The position numbers were made by a program, and so were the translations under genes. Below are positions 6,696 to 16,083 of a DNA stretch of 42,753 nt, in pieces. Positions within the stretch are counted from its first letter, which is position 1, and each line of letters opens with the position of its first letter. The stretch is from Bacteroidia bacterium. GTDB taxonomy: Bacteria; Bacteroidota; Bacteroidia; B-17B0; Aurantibacillaceae. The notes under the pieces were generated by a model. The model ran no database searches and was not told the origin of the DNA. It saw nothing but the letters and a program-made list of their open reading frames with translations. The stretch covers positions 1 to 42,753 of the forward strand of contig JACMNO010000084.1 in the NCBI GenBank assembly GCA_014378485.1, read 5' to 3'.

Positions 6696-9600
6696 ATGGA
6701 ACAGAAAAATGATACTACACCATTGGTAAAAGTATCTCCTCCTAAACAAAGAGATACTACAACAATACGGTTCCTGATTAGCTGCGGTCTCATTTCCATG
6801 CTAATTTTTGTTGTTTGGTTTGTTAAACCGGAGCATATTGGTTACGGTCCATTGTTTTGGTTCCTGAGTTTTGGTCTGTTATTTAAATTGGTAAAAATGC
6901 TTCATGAATGGTACCATTACTGGAGCCTGAGTGTTCCAGAAGCCCCTGAATTAAAAACTCACTTTACAGTTGATATCCTTACAACATTTTGCCCGGGTGA
7001 ACCGCATGAGATGGTTGTCAATACTCTCAAAGCAATGATCGCAATCCGTTACCCACATACGAATTATTTATGCGACGAGGCTAATGATCCCAAGTTAAAA
7101 AAAATATGTGATGAGCTAGGAATAATACATGTGACTCGTGAAAAAAAAATAAATGCTAAGGCAGGGAATATTAATAACGCGCTTAAACAAGCTACTGGTG
7201 ACCTGTGCATTGTTTTAGATCCTGATCATATTCCGGTTCCTGAATTTATTAATAGAGTACTTCCATACTTTGAAGACGAGAGTATTGGATATGTACAATG
7301 TGTGCAAGGATATTACAACCAGTCAGAAAGTATTATTGCTCGTGGAGCAGCAGAACAAACCTATCATTTCTATGGCCCTATGATGATGTGCATGAACACC
7401 TATGGCACTGTTCAGGCAATTGGCGCAAATTGTACCTTTAGAAGAAAGGCACTCGATTCTATTGACGGGCATGCTGCAGGCCTGGCAGAAGATATGCACA
7501 CTGCCATGCAACTTCATGCAAAAGGATGGCGATCATTATACATTCCTGAAATGCTCACTAAAGGATTAGTACCCGCTACTTTATCTTCTTATTATAAACA
7601 ACAACTTAAATGGTCCCGGGGTACCTTCGAATTACTATTTCATACCTATCCTTCATTGTTTAAAAATTTTACCTGGCGACAAAAAATTCATTACTTATGC
7701 ATTCCTTTATATTTCCTTTTTGGAGTTGTCAATCTCATTGACATTCTTATTCCTTTGTTTGCGCTTTTCATGGCGCAGGTTCCATGGGAGGTTGACCTTA
7801 GCAATTTTGCCGTATTATTTATTCCATTATGTAGTTTATCATTAATCATCCGTTTATATGCCCAGCGCTGGTTATTGGAAAAACATGAGCGTGGCCTTCA
7901 TTTCTCGGGAGGAATTCTTCGGACAGCAACCTGGTGGATTTTTCTGGTTGGTTTTATTTATTCTATCTTCAATGTAAACGTGCCTTACATTCCAACACCA
8001 AAAGAAGATGTGCACGAAAATTACTGGAAATTAAGTATTCCTAATTTCATAATTGCTATACTTTGTTGCCTTATGATTATTTACGGACTTTCCATAGATT
8101 GGACACCATACAGCATAGCAATGGCTTTTTATGTATTTATAAATGCCTCCATGCTTGGATTTATTGTTATTATGAGTCAGCAGAAAATATTGAAAGATAT
8201 TTCCAATAAAATCCAGTCAGTCACTCCGCTTCGTTATCTCTCAAATTTTTTTTCATGGCTTCATCAAAAAATACAATATTCTTTTTATACGATGATTCAA
8301 AACGGGCCTGTGGTATTACTCGTTGCCGTTGCCCTAGTATTTCTTAGTTATAATAATATTACTACAGGACTTGAACTTTCTGAAATGCGACAGGAAAAAT
8401 TTTTTGGTGGATTCTATAACGGGATTTCATTAAACGTAGAAGAACTTGCAGAGGCAAATGCACTTGAGAAACTCACCATGCGAAAACTTGACATCATTCC
8501 ATTAAATGATTCAATAGGTAAAGACATCACAATTACTAAAAAAATACTTAAAGAAATTTGTGAGAAAGGTTATATACCTATGATCAACTGGACACTCCCA
8601 AAAAACGAACAAGGCGAAACAGATTGGAAAGCCATACTGCAAAAAAAATATGATCCATTCCTCGAACAGTATGCTATACAAATCCGTGCAATGTCCACAG
8701 CGGTTTATATTAATCCTAACCTTGGTACAAACGAAAAGGGATCCTCCTCGCCTACAACAATAAAAAAAGGCTGGCAGTATTTATACACCTATTTTAATAG
8801 CCTCGGGATTTCTAATATTACATGGGTGTGGACGCCACCAACGTCTGATTTTAAAACGTGTTACCCGGGTACGCTTTTTGTAGACTGGGTGGGCATAAGA
8901 ATTCTCAATTACGCCGTTGAGGACAAAAACATAAATTGGTACACATTTAAAGAATTGTATTCATCCTATAAACCCAAAGTGAAAGGACTTCAAAAGCCGG
9001 TAATCATTACTGAACTAGGTTCTTTAAAAAGTGAAACACAATCTGAATGGATCAAATATGCTTTTAAAGAAATCAGCAATGAACCGGAGATAAAAGCAAC
9101 CATTCTTTATAATAAACAAAAAACATTTATTGACGTGAATAATGACAGCCTGATTTCACATTTTGATTTTTCTATTAGCAGTGAAACCATTCATACTCTT
9201 GCAGACGCATATTCTGAAACGCCCTTTAAGGAAAAACCATTTTACAAAAACACTTATCAGGCTTCGCATTCCGTGGCTAAATACAGATCTAAATTCGTAA
9301 AAGGAACCCCTGGAAATTTCGAATTAATTATCAACGGGAAACCTTTTTATATCCGAGGCATTGCCTATAATACAGGTCATGACTGGCGCGATGGTAATAT
9401 GCCGCTAACAAGGCGCCGTCTTGAAAAAGATTTTAAAGATATAAAAGAAATGGGCGCGAATACCATACGACGATACGGCCATAGTATTTATGACAAAAAC
9501 GTATTAAACATTGCCGGTGAATATGATCTTAAAGTACTATATGGATTTTGGTTCGACCCAAAAATAGATTACTACCGCGATTCCATAAAAGTGCAAAAAT

Positions 9601-10532
9601 ATATGCGGGATATGGAAAATAAAGTGTTAGCCTATCGCGATCATCCATCTGTTCTTGCCTGGTCATTGGGAAATGAAACCTGGGGTCTTTTGAAACACCG
9701 CTATTCAAAACCTTACCTAACTAAAGTTCGTGATTGCTATATAAGAATGATTGAGAAAATGGCTGAACGAATTCATGAACTGGATCCTACACGTCCCGTT
9801 TTTAGTTGTATGGAACATGAAAAATACCAATTACCAGGAGAACTGGTTGCACTTCATGATGGCGCCCCATCAGTAGATGTTATTGGTGTAAACTCATACT
9901 ATAAAGAACAGATCAGTGTGTTGAACCATGATTGTTCTCGTTTTGATTCATTACGCCCTTATTTAGTTTCTGAATTCGGGCCACGGGGTTATTGGGACCC
10001 AAATTATAATAAGACCATCAATGGTTCACAGGTGGAAGATAATGATACGGAAAAAGCAAAGTGGTATAAAGAACAATGGGTCAATTATGTAATAGCCAAA
10101 AAAGGATATAACATAGGAGGGTTTGCCTATTGCTGGCATGATCGTTTGGAGGGTAGTTATACCTGGTTTGGAATAAGCGATTACATGGGTAGACTGAAAC
10201 CGAGTTATTATGCATTAAAAGAAATATGGACAAAAGAAAAAACTACAGCAATGCCAATTGTTTCAATTGAAGCGCCAACAGTACTATTGGCGGGAAAAGA
10301 ATATGATTTTACAACCATTACTACAGCTGCTCCCGGTCAATCCTTGGAATATAAATGGCTTCTTTTAAAAGATGAGTATCTTGGCAGCGTAAATAATATT
10401 GAACCATCACAAAACGGCCGGAGTGTGAAACTAAAAGTTCCGAACATGCCCTCGATGTATCGCCTTTATCTTTTTGTCAGTGACCAAGATAAAAAAGTTA
10501 CAACTACCTCTGTACCTATTCATGTTTACTGA
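6696..10532 (+). CDS. GT2 polysaccharide synthase fused to GH26-like and GH2-type domains
   Basis: Product of 1278 residues. Two membrane helices (about 23-68) precede a cellulose-synthase-like GT2 domain (about 90-310) with a DPD metal-binding motif near 175, AED near 264 (usually TED) and QQLKW near 302 (usually QxxRW). More membrane helices extend to about 555. A GH26-like barrel (about 560-840) carries the NITWVWTPP, YPG...VDWVGI and ITELGS landmarks, with the nucleophile-position Glu at about 773; the HEMN acid/base motif is replaced by INPN. A GH2-type barrel (about 870-1185) has SLGNE (E about 994) and VSEFG (E about 1093), then an Ig-like C-terminus. Topology suggests the polymer is made inside and exported while the extracytoplasmic domains trim, branch or bind it. 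The polymer is unknown; a beta-glucan or beta-mannan is likely from these families. The ATG at 6696 is preferred over a GTG 39 bp upstream. Confidence 0.8.
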   Translation: MEQKNDTTPLVKVSPPKQRDTTTIRFLISCGLISMLIFVVWFVKPEHIGYGPLFWFLSFGLLFKLVKMLHEWYHYWSLSVPEAPELKTHFTVDILTTFCPGEPHEMVVNTLKAMIAIRYPHTNYLCDEANDPKLKKICDELGIIHVTREKKINAKAGNINNALKQATGDLCIVLDPDHIPVPEFINRVLPYFEDESIGYVQCVQGYYNQSESIIARGAAEQTYHFYGPMMMCMNTYGTVQAIGANCTFRRKALDSIDGHAAGLAEDMHTAMQLHAKGWRSLYIPEMLTKGLVPATLSSYYKQQLKWSRGTFELLFHTYPSLFKNFTWRQKIHYLCIPLYFLFGVVNLIDILIPLFALFMAQVPWEVDLSNFAVLFIPLCSLSLIIRLYAQRWLLEKHERGLHFSGGILRTATWWIFLVGFIYSIFNVNVPYIPTPKEDVHENYWKLSIPNFIIAILCCLMIIYGLSIDWTPYSIAMAFYVFINASMLGFIVIMSQQKILKDISNKIQSVTPLRYLSNFFSWLHQKIQYSFYTMIQNGPVVLLVAVALVFLSYNNITTGLELSEMRQEKFFGGFYNGISLNVEELAEANALEKLTMRKLDIIPLNDSIGKDITITKKILKEICEKGYIPMINWTLPKNEQGETDWKAILQKKYDPFLEQYAIQIRAMSTAVYINPNLGTNEKGSSSPTTIKKGWQYLYTYFNSLGISNITWVWTPPTSDFKTCYPGTLFVDWVGIRILNYAVEDKNINWYTFKELYSSYKPKVKGLQKPVIITELGSLKSETQSEWIKYAFKEISNEPEIKATILYNKQKTFIDVNNDSLISHFDFSISSETIHTLADAYSETPFKEKPFYKNTYQASHSVAKYRSKFVKGTPGNFELIINGKPFYIRGIAYNTGHDWRDGNMPLTRRRLEKDFKDIKEMGANTIRRYGHSIYDKNVLNIAGEYDLKVLYGFWFDPKIDYYRDSIKVQKYMRDMENKVLAYRDHPSVLAWSLGNETWGLLKHRYSKPYLTKVRDCYIRMIEKMAERIHELDPTRPVFSCMEHEKYQLPGELVALHDGAPSVDVIGVNSYYKEQISVLNHDCSRFDSLRPYLVSEFGPRGYWDPNYNKTINGSQVEDNDTEKAKWYKEQWVNYVIAKKGYNIGGFAYCWHDRLEGSYTWFGISDYMGRLKPSYYALKEIWTKEKTTAMPIVSIEAPTVLLAGKEYDFTTITTAAPGQSLEYKWLLLKDEYLGSVNNIEPSQNGRSVKLKVPNMPSMYRLYLFVSDQDKKVTTTSVPIHVY

Positions 10533-10959
10533 GCTCCTTTCATCAAAAAAATAAAGAACTACTGTTATAGATGTCACTTCTAAAACAGTCTGTTCCGCAC
10601 TAAATTCCTCCTGTTTTGCTAACGAAAGAATAAAGGTGCGATAAGGTGGCAGATCAAACAACGGTTGGTATGCAAAAACAAAGTAATTCATAAGGTATTA
10701 CTATTTATCCTGAGCCGTAATAGATATTTTAAATATTGATCCGATAATAGCAAAAGAAAACATACGATGCGTTGAGAGAAATTGTATTAACTGAGAGTTT
10801 AACAATCAAAACTTCACTCCCAGCACTCATCTAAAAAATAGCACATGTTTTTATCATACCTTAGCAGGAGAGAAACCAATTAAAACGGATAAGATTGTTT
10901 ATGATTAAACAAATATTTATAACTTGCTTTAGAGAGCAATAACATATATAGAAAACAAC
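10533..10959. other. Intergenic region between convergent glycan genes, 427 bp
   Basis: No gene or clear intrinsic terminator. A weak pair AAAACAG / CTGTTTT with about 20 bp between the arms lies near 10580-10620. Small frames here lack family features. Confidence 0.4.
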
Positions 10960-12252
10960 CTAATTCTTTACATAGAATGGCGCGTTAGCAGTTGCCACAT
11001 TATTTTTCCCGTCAAAAACATATACAAATAAACGATAGGGCCCTTCTTTATCCGGTGCCATAAATAAAAGTGTTTTCCCTTTTCCATCCAAAATAAGTCC
11101 GCGAATTGCGCCTGGCTTATTTTCTGTATCACCACCTTCTTTTTTTTCATTACTCTCATAAAGGATTTCCCATTTAAATTGAATCTGATCATTATCCGGG
11201 TCACTTGCATCTGTAAACGCCATATGCTTCGAGGATGGTTTCAGAAATATGCCTTTATGCACATGTTTATCATCAATACCAATTGGTTTAATTAAAGGTG
11301 ATTTATTTGCAGGATCAATGCCCGTCCATTCTTTTTGAAGCTTATCAATAACTCCGATTTTTTCGCCTGATTCGAGGTATAAACTTAAGAGTGTATGAGT
11401 TCGTGCTTGTTTAAAACCCCAGTAAAAAGCATAAGAACCAAGGCACAAATCCGTGTTTGCAGATATTCCTTTTTTATATCTTTCTTCACATACTTTTGCT
11501 TTTTCGGTGCTGGTTTCTTCAAGAAACGCACCCCAGGGTGTTTTGGGAACTTCCCAATATCCTGAAGCACCCCATTCTCCTACAAAATATGGCCCCTTCC
11601 ATCCTGCCCTTGTTATTTTATGTCGTATATAGGGCAAATCTGAAAATGCATTGATGGATAGTATGTCGATGTTGGGTGCCCTAACCATAAGTTCTTTGAT
11701 ATGATCTTCAGGTACGCCAGCCATCATTGTTGTTGTTGGATGGTTAGGATCAACCTCGTGAATAAATCCAGCCACGTCATTTACCGCATTCCAAACATCA
11801 TAGTTTTTTGCAAACTGATCCAGTTCATTTCCTACTCCCCAGATTAGCAATGCCGGATGATCTTTAAAAGCCATCACTTCCTTCTTTAATTTTTCAAACT
11901 GTTCTTTAACCGCTTTTTTATCACTGTAATTAAATCCATGTCTCTCCAACTTCATATCAATACCCAGCGTTACCGTTAAGCCTGCTTTGTAGGCCTGATC
12001 AAGGTATTCTTTGGCGCCAATAGTGGTCCATAACCTTACTGAGTTTCCTCCATATTGTTTTAGCTGATCAAAATAAGCATAACCGCCCGCGCCCTTTATA
12101 AAGTACGGCTCGTTATTTCTGTATAACTGAAATGTCTTTTTATTTTTTCTGATTTCAACTTTAGCCGGCGGGGGCGTATTATATTTCCAGGCAGAAATTG
12201 GCACAATAATAAAGCTTATGAAAATTAAAAGAGAACTACTTAATTTTTTCAT
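10960..12252 (-). CDS. Secreted GH2-type TIM-barrel glycosidase-like protein
   Basis: The 430-residue product has a signal peptide (about 1-21), a catalytic barrel (about 30-310) and an Ig/PKD-like C-terminal domain (about 320-430). Catalytic-position glutamates are visible in WGVGNELD (E143) and VGEWG (E226), matching the acid/base and nucleophile of clan GH-A and the GH2 barrel. Its barrel-plus-Ig layout repeats the C-terminal 400 residues of the convergent GT2 fusion, including YRLFVYVFDGKNN against YRLYLFVSDQDKK, so the two probably act on the same polymer. It lacks the N-terminal sugar-binding domains of true GH2 beta-galactosidases, so a transglycosylase or endo-acting enzyme is as likely as an exo-glycosidase. 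It has no T9SS domain and is probably periplasmic. Confidence 0.75.
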   Translation of the reverse strand: MKKLSSSLLIFISFIIVPISAWKYNTPPPAKVEIRKNKKTFQLYRNNEPYFIKGAGGYAYFDQLKQYGGNSVRLWTTIGAKEYLDQAYKAGLTVTLGIDMKLERHGFNYSDKKAVKEQFEKLKKEVMAFKDHPALLIWGVGNELDQFAKNYDVWNAVNDVAGFIHEVDPNHPTTTMMAGVPEDHIKELMVRAPNIDILSINAFSDLPYIRHKITRAGWKGPYFVGEWGASGYWEVPKTPWGAFLEETSTEKAKVCEERYKKGISANTDLCLGSYAFYWGFKQARTHTLLSLYLESGEKIGVIDKLQKEWTGIDPANKSPLIKPIGIDDKHVHKGIFLKPSSKHMAFTDASDPDNDQIQFKWEILYESNEKKEGGDTENKPGAIRGLILDGKGKTLLFMAPDKEGPYRLFVYVFDGKNNVATANAPFYVKN

Positions 12253-12380
12253 GATGATGTATCGTTAAAATTATTTTGACATTTTATGAAGTTACTGAAC
12301 AAATCCTCCATACTTTCAAGAATTTGGTAAGCACTAAGTTACTATAGCTAAAAATCTAATATGACGTGCGACTAACAAAA

Positions 12381-13244
12381 TCATTCAATTATTTTGACAA
12401 CTTTTTTCGGAATTATATTTTTGTCCATGGAATACCGAAATAAATAACAACCCGTAGGAAGATTATTATCAGGGATTATTTTGATATCCTCACCGGCCAT
12501 TTCATAGGAACATTTTTCTTTCTGTCCCAACATATTGGTAAGGCTGAATTTTGAAAGATCAAATGAATATCTTTCGCTATTTTTCAAATAAAAACTACCA
12601 TTTGAAGGATTTGGATACATCTGCAGATTATTTACTTCCAGTTCCTGTTCGCCAATGGTTACAAGACTATTTGAAAAATCTTTGACATAACAGGAATCAG
12701 GACCCGGGCATTTTAATCTAATCCATCCGTAACTAATTGAACTTCCATTGTCATATTTAATTCCAATAAATTTTTCAGATCCAACCCAATCACTTACACT
12801 TTTATTTCCGCCACCATGGCCCGAATAGTCTGTTAAGTACAGCATGCCATTATCCCAGCTTGCATCCGATGCATCGATAGGTTCTGTTACAATCAAAGGT
12901 TTTGCAACTTTAGTAATATCCCAGTTTGAAGTAGCCGGAACAAATACCGAATCCCATCTTCCAAACATAATATACACATTGGGATTAAGAGAAGTAATGC
13001 TCAGGTAAGCAGAGGATCCACTTGAACTAACAGAGCCACGCGCTGTTAATAAAATATCATTTGACGAATCATCAAACAAATTCAATCCAAATGTTTCATT
13101 TGTGTAAGGGACAACTACATAATTCAAAAGCGTGTCCGGATTAACATCATAATAGGATTGAAACATGGTTCCGGCAAAATACAGCTGTGCGTTTACATTT
13201 TTTAGACAGGAAACAAATAACATCAGAAGTAAATATTTTTTCAT
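12381..13244 (-). CDS. Secreted protein of unknown function with T9SS sorting domain
   Basis: The 287-residue product has a signal peptide ending near NVNAQ (residue 20) and a C-terminal type A sorting domain (MYPNPSNGSFYL ... GCYLFRYS ... KKVVKIIE, about 208-287). The region between is beta-rich with GWIRLKC near residue 177, as in many Bacteroidota surface proteins that share only the end signal. No enzyme motif is recognised. The minus strand carries a perfect TAATTTTG box at 13288-13281, about 37 bp before the ATG, but no TTG at proper spacing. A link to the neighbouring glycan genes is possible but unsupported. Confidence 0.75.
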   Translation of the reverse strand: MKKYLLLMLFVSCLKNVNAQLYFAGTMFQSYYDVNPDTLLNYVVVPYTNETFGLNLFDDSSNDILLTARGSVSSSGSSAYLSITSLNPNVYIMFGRWDSVFVPATSNWDITKVAKPLIVTEPIDASDASWDNGMLYLTDYSGHGGGNKSVSDWVGSEKFIGIKYDNGSSISYGWIRLKCPGPDSCYVKDFSNSLVTIGEQELEVNNLQMYPNPSNGSFYLKNSERYSFDLSKFSLTNMLGQKEKCSYEMAGEDIKIIPDNNLPTGCYLFRYSMDKNIIPKKVVKIIE

Positions 13245-13456
13245 TGTAAAAAATTTAATGTGAGGATTAAAAGTTAATCACAAAATTAAACCTGTTTTTT
13301 ACCAATGTCTTACATCGTATTCAAAAAGACTTATATCCGAAATATAAGGCGCCTCAAAGTTAAGCCAGTAAAAATGTTACATAATAAAACATTTTTTGGA
13401 ATTAGTTTGCAACAATTATAGAAACAGGAAACTACATTCTACGAAACAGAAGTATA

Positions 13457-14239
13457 TTAATGAATTTCAAATTCATCCCCGTCCAGCATCACAGGAAATA
13501 GTTTTTTAAACTCCTGCAAATAGGTAAAAGACAGTGATTGTGTTTCTGTCTTATCTTCATGAGAAGGAATCAAACAGATTACTTCTCCCCTCGGATTTAT
13601 GATACAGGAATCGCCTGCATGAGAAATATTATTTCCATCATCACCGATTCTATTTAATCCAACAACATACGCCTGGTTCTCAATAGCTCTTGCAATTAAT
13701 AATTGTTTCCATGGATAGGCTCTTACTTCCGGCCAATTGGCAATATATATTGCAAGGTCATAAGCGTTACCTTTCCGGTTTCTGCTCCAAACAGGAAACC
13801 TCAGATCATAACAAACAAAGGGGCATATTTTCCAGCCTTTATAATTGATCACTAACCTTACGCTCCCTGCTGCATAATGTTGGTGTTCATTTCCCATCCG
13901 GAATAAATGACGTTTATCATAAATTTCATAAGTTCCATCCGGTTTCGCACAATACAAGCGGTTATATAAATGGTTATTGTCTTTTACTGAAATGCTTCCA
14001 ATGACCATGCATTTTTTTTCAATTGCTTTTTGCAGCATCCATTGCAGGCCTTTTCCTCCATGCTCCTCTGCTAACTCTTCAGGGTTCATTGTGAAACCTG
14101 TTGTAAACATTTCAGGCAAAACGATAATATCTGTAGGTACTTTAATTTCACTGATCTTCAAATCAAAGTGTTCCAGATTTTTTTCGGCATCCTCCCAATA
14201 TAATTCTGTTTGAATCATGGTTATCTTTAAATCCTTCAT
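13457..14239 (-). CDS. Nitrilase-superfamily omega-amidase (YafV/Nit2 type)
   Basis: The 260-residue product has the Glu-Lys-Cys triad of the carbon-nitrogen hydrolase fold: E43 in LPEMF, K109 in YDKRHLF and C143 in FVCYDLRFP, with the extra Glu at 118 (GNEHQHY). The LPEMFTTGF opening and CYDLRFP cysteine site are those of omega-amidases, which hydrolyse alpha-ketoglutaramate or alpha-ketosuccinamate to the keto acid plus ammonia. These products arise when glutamine-dependent aminotransferases run, and such an aminotransferase lies upstream in the same probable operon (16744-17886). The gene starts 1 bp after the stop of the preceding small membrane protein gene. Cytoplasmic. The family call is strong and the substrate inferred. 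Confidence 0.88.
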   Translation of the reverse strand: MKDLKITMIQTELYWEDAEKNLEHFDLKISEIKVPTDIIVLPEMFTTGFTMNPEELAEEHGGKGLQWMLQKAIEKKCMVIGSISVKDNNHLYNRLYCAKPDGTYEIYDKRHLFRMGNEHQHYAAGSVRLVINYKGWKICPFVCYDLRFPVWSRNRKGNAYDLAIYIANWPEVRAYPWKQLLIARAIENQAYVVGLNRIGDDGNNISHAGDSCIINPRGEVICLIPSHEDKTETQSLSFTYLQEFKKLFPVMLDGDEFEIH

Positions 14240-14240
14240 A

Positions 14241-14933
14241 TTATTTTATTGAAAACTGATTATTATAAAGTTCCATTATTTTATCCGAGTGCTTCACACG
14301 CTTTAATTTATAAGAAAAAGAAACTATTTGTGATGAGATCAGGATGCCGGTTGCTGCCGAAGCGGCCCCCAGACTATATAAAACATCATTGGAAGAGGAA
14401 TTATTACTAACAGCAATAAGACTTCCATACAATCCAATAATGCCAATAGCGGCTCCAGTATATCCAACAATATATTGAACAGATTTATTTGTCTTATACT
14501 TAATGATATGATCATTAATTTCCTTACTGTTCCATATCATGTTCTTTTCAATGGCCAGAGAAATCAAATTCCTATCAGATATCCGTAATCCCTGGTAAAT
14601 ATAAATTCCTTTCCGCAATGAGTTTCTGATGAGGTTTGGGTTTGATAAAACATATGCCGGCACCTGATACACCGGTTGCAGTATTTTAACCGGGTTTTTA
14701 GATACGATAAAAGAATCAATACTTCCTGTCGCGTATTTTATTTTTCGAATCTCATTTTTGGAAACTATCATCAGTGGGCTATCCATGAGATCCATGCGTT
14801 TATAGGACACTTCATTTACATTTACCTCCAATACCTTCACTGAAATGATCTCTCCGTTTCTTTTATAAATAGTGTCCTGCGCACTTATAAGAAATGCGAT
14901 CAGACAAAACAGGAAGCACAACAATTTTTCCAT
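14241..14933 (-). CDS. Small membrane protein, paralog A of a four-gene cassette
   Basis: Product of 230 residues: a signal peptide cut after ISAQ (about residue 19), then a beta-rich domain starting QDTIYKRNGEII and running through KVLEV...VSYKRMDLMDSP...EIRKIKYATG (about 20-75). A helical middle part with DRNLISLAIEK follows, then two hydrophobic helices (about 152-175 and 185-208) and a charged tail with LYNNQ. The DTI-NGE-V-EV domain is seen in many uncharacterised Bacteroidota envelope proteins. Three neighbours share the plan. The gene is probably translated with the omega-amidase gene 1 bp downstream. Function unknown. Confidence 0.75.
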   Translation of the reverse strand: MEKLLCFLFCLIAFLISAQDTIYKRNGEIISVKVLEVNVNEVSYKRMDLMDSPLMIVSKNEIRKIKYATGSIDSFIVSKNPVKILQPVYQVPAYVLSNPNLIRNSLRKGIYIYQGLRISDRNLISLAIEKNMIWNSKEINDHIIKYKTNKSVQYIVGYTGAAIGIIGLYGSLIAVSNNSSSNDVLYSLGAASAATGILISSQIVSFSYKLKRVKHSDKIMELYNNQFSIK

Positions 14934-14956
14934 CTATTTTTTAGTATTAAACGTAC

Positions 14957-15601
14957 CTAATAAATTTCAGTATTATATAGCAAAGCAGCTTTGCGAATAT
15001 TTCTGTTTTTTATTGATTTGTAAATTTGTGCAGTTATAATAGAAATTACGCAAATGCTTAAGCCACTTATAAAATATACCTTAGCTTTGAGCTTTTCGGT
15101 CGGGATATTATAACGATGTTGCCTGGCAAAATAAATACCGCCAATAAACCCTGCAGGTGCGATAAGGTTAAATGCTATTTGTCCATTTCTTTTACTTTCT
15201 GCATCCACTAGGGCACCGTTTAACTCTTCAGAATTTGTTTGCGGATCTTTTTTAAGCATGATTTTAAATGCTTCTTTGTGACTTATGTCTTTATTATTGA
15301 TGGCGATATGTTTCCCCTCAATAACAAACATCTCAGATGCAGGGGTACTTCCTGTTGTTTTTTGTTTTAACTGAAATCGGGATTCTGTTTTCCCGTTTTC
15401 ATAAACAATTTTTACAACTAGTTCACTATTTATTTTTCGAACGATTCCGTCCGGGTTATAAAAGTTTTTATAAGACACTTCATTTCCGGAAATTTCTAAT
15501 ACCCTCACCAATAATGGTTGCTCATTCTTGTTGAAGATAGTATCCTGCGCATTTAATTTTCCAAAAATAAAAATTGCAGTCAATAAACAAATTTTTATCA
15601 T
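14957..15601 (-). CDS. Small membrane protein, paralog B of a four-gene cassette
   Basis: The 214-residue product repeats the plan of paralog A: signal peptide to LNAQ, the DTIFNKNEQPLLVRVLEIS...VSYKNF...VVKIVYENG beta domain, a middle helix (ISHKEAFKIMLKKDPQTN) and a C-terminal pair of hydrophobic helices ending in a tail with LLYN. Its ATG overlaps the stop of the upstream gene in an ATGA (15598-15601), indicating translational coupling. The sequences of A and B have diverged well below half identity, so the duplication is old. Function unknown; cell-envelope location is inferred from the signal peptide. Confidence 0.75.
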   Translation of the reverse strand: MIKICLLTAIFIFGKLNAQDTIFNKNEQPLLVRVLEISGNEVSYKNFYNPDGIVRKINSELVVKIVYENGKTESRFQLKQKTTGSTPASEMFVIEGKHIAINNKDISHKEAFKIMLKKDPQTNSEELNGALVDAESKRNGQIAFNLIAPAGFIGGIYFARQHRYNIPTEKLKAKVYFISGLSICVISIITAQIYKSIKNRNIRKAALLYNTEIY

Positions 15602-16083
15602 AAAGCCAATTCCAGGATTAGTTCTTTTTTTCTCTTTTTAAATTTTAAACCACTAATTATTGAACCAAATGTAAAGCCAACACTTACCGTTCCAAAAATT
15701 GCAGACAAAATAAATACATCAGATCTACCACCTTCAATAAATGTTAAAAAGGAAAAACCTGCACCTAATATAAATGTTGAGGAGGCTATGATCGTGAATG
15801 CATTTTTATTACCCTTATACTCCTTATACTTTTTAATGCCTTCTATTAACTTTATCTTTTCGTATTGATCTATTCCCGTTGAAGAATTAATAAGTTTTGA
15901 TAAACAACCTGCATCTACCCTATTCTCATTATAATAAAAATCATTGTATTTGATGATCACGTTATTAGGTGAAAACTCTACGGCAGGTTCTTTAATTAAT
16001 AATGAATCCTGCGCTAATGAATTTGCGGCTAAGAAAGCGAGAAAAAATAAACCGTAATATTTATTGATTATATAAGTTGACAA
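15598..16083 (-). CDS. Small membrane protein, paralog C (lacks the NGE beta domain)
   Basis: The 161-residue product keeps the signal peptide ending SLAQD, the middle helical part (LSKLINSSTGIDQYEKIKL), the two-helix membrane segment and the basic tail of its neighbours. The DTI-NGE domain is reduced to a short DSLLIKEPAVEFSPNN stretch. The only plausible start is a TTG at 16083, inside the 3' end of paralog D (23-bp overlap); there is no in-frame ATG before the signal peptide. The overlap and rare start suggest coupling at a set low level. It looks intact despite being short. Function unknown. Confidence 0.65.
   Translation of the reverse strand: MSTYIINKYYGLFFLAFLAANSLAQDSLLIKEPAVEFSPNNVIIKYNDFYYNENRVDAGCLSKLINSSTGIDQYEKIKLIEGIKKYKEYKGNKNAFTIIASSTFILGAGFSFLTFIEGGRSDVFILSAIFGTVSVGFTFGSIISGLKFKKRKKELILELAL

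Noticed and set aside
10431..10691. Minus-strand 86-codon frame in the gap after the GT2 fusion
   Set aside because: It overlaps the end of the fusion gene, has no family features and no promoter; probably chance.
10960..12252. Classical GH2 beta-galactosidase
   Set aside because: The sugar-binding and sandwich domains before the barrel are missing; only the barrel motifs match.
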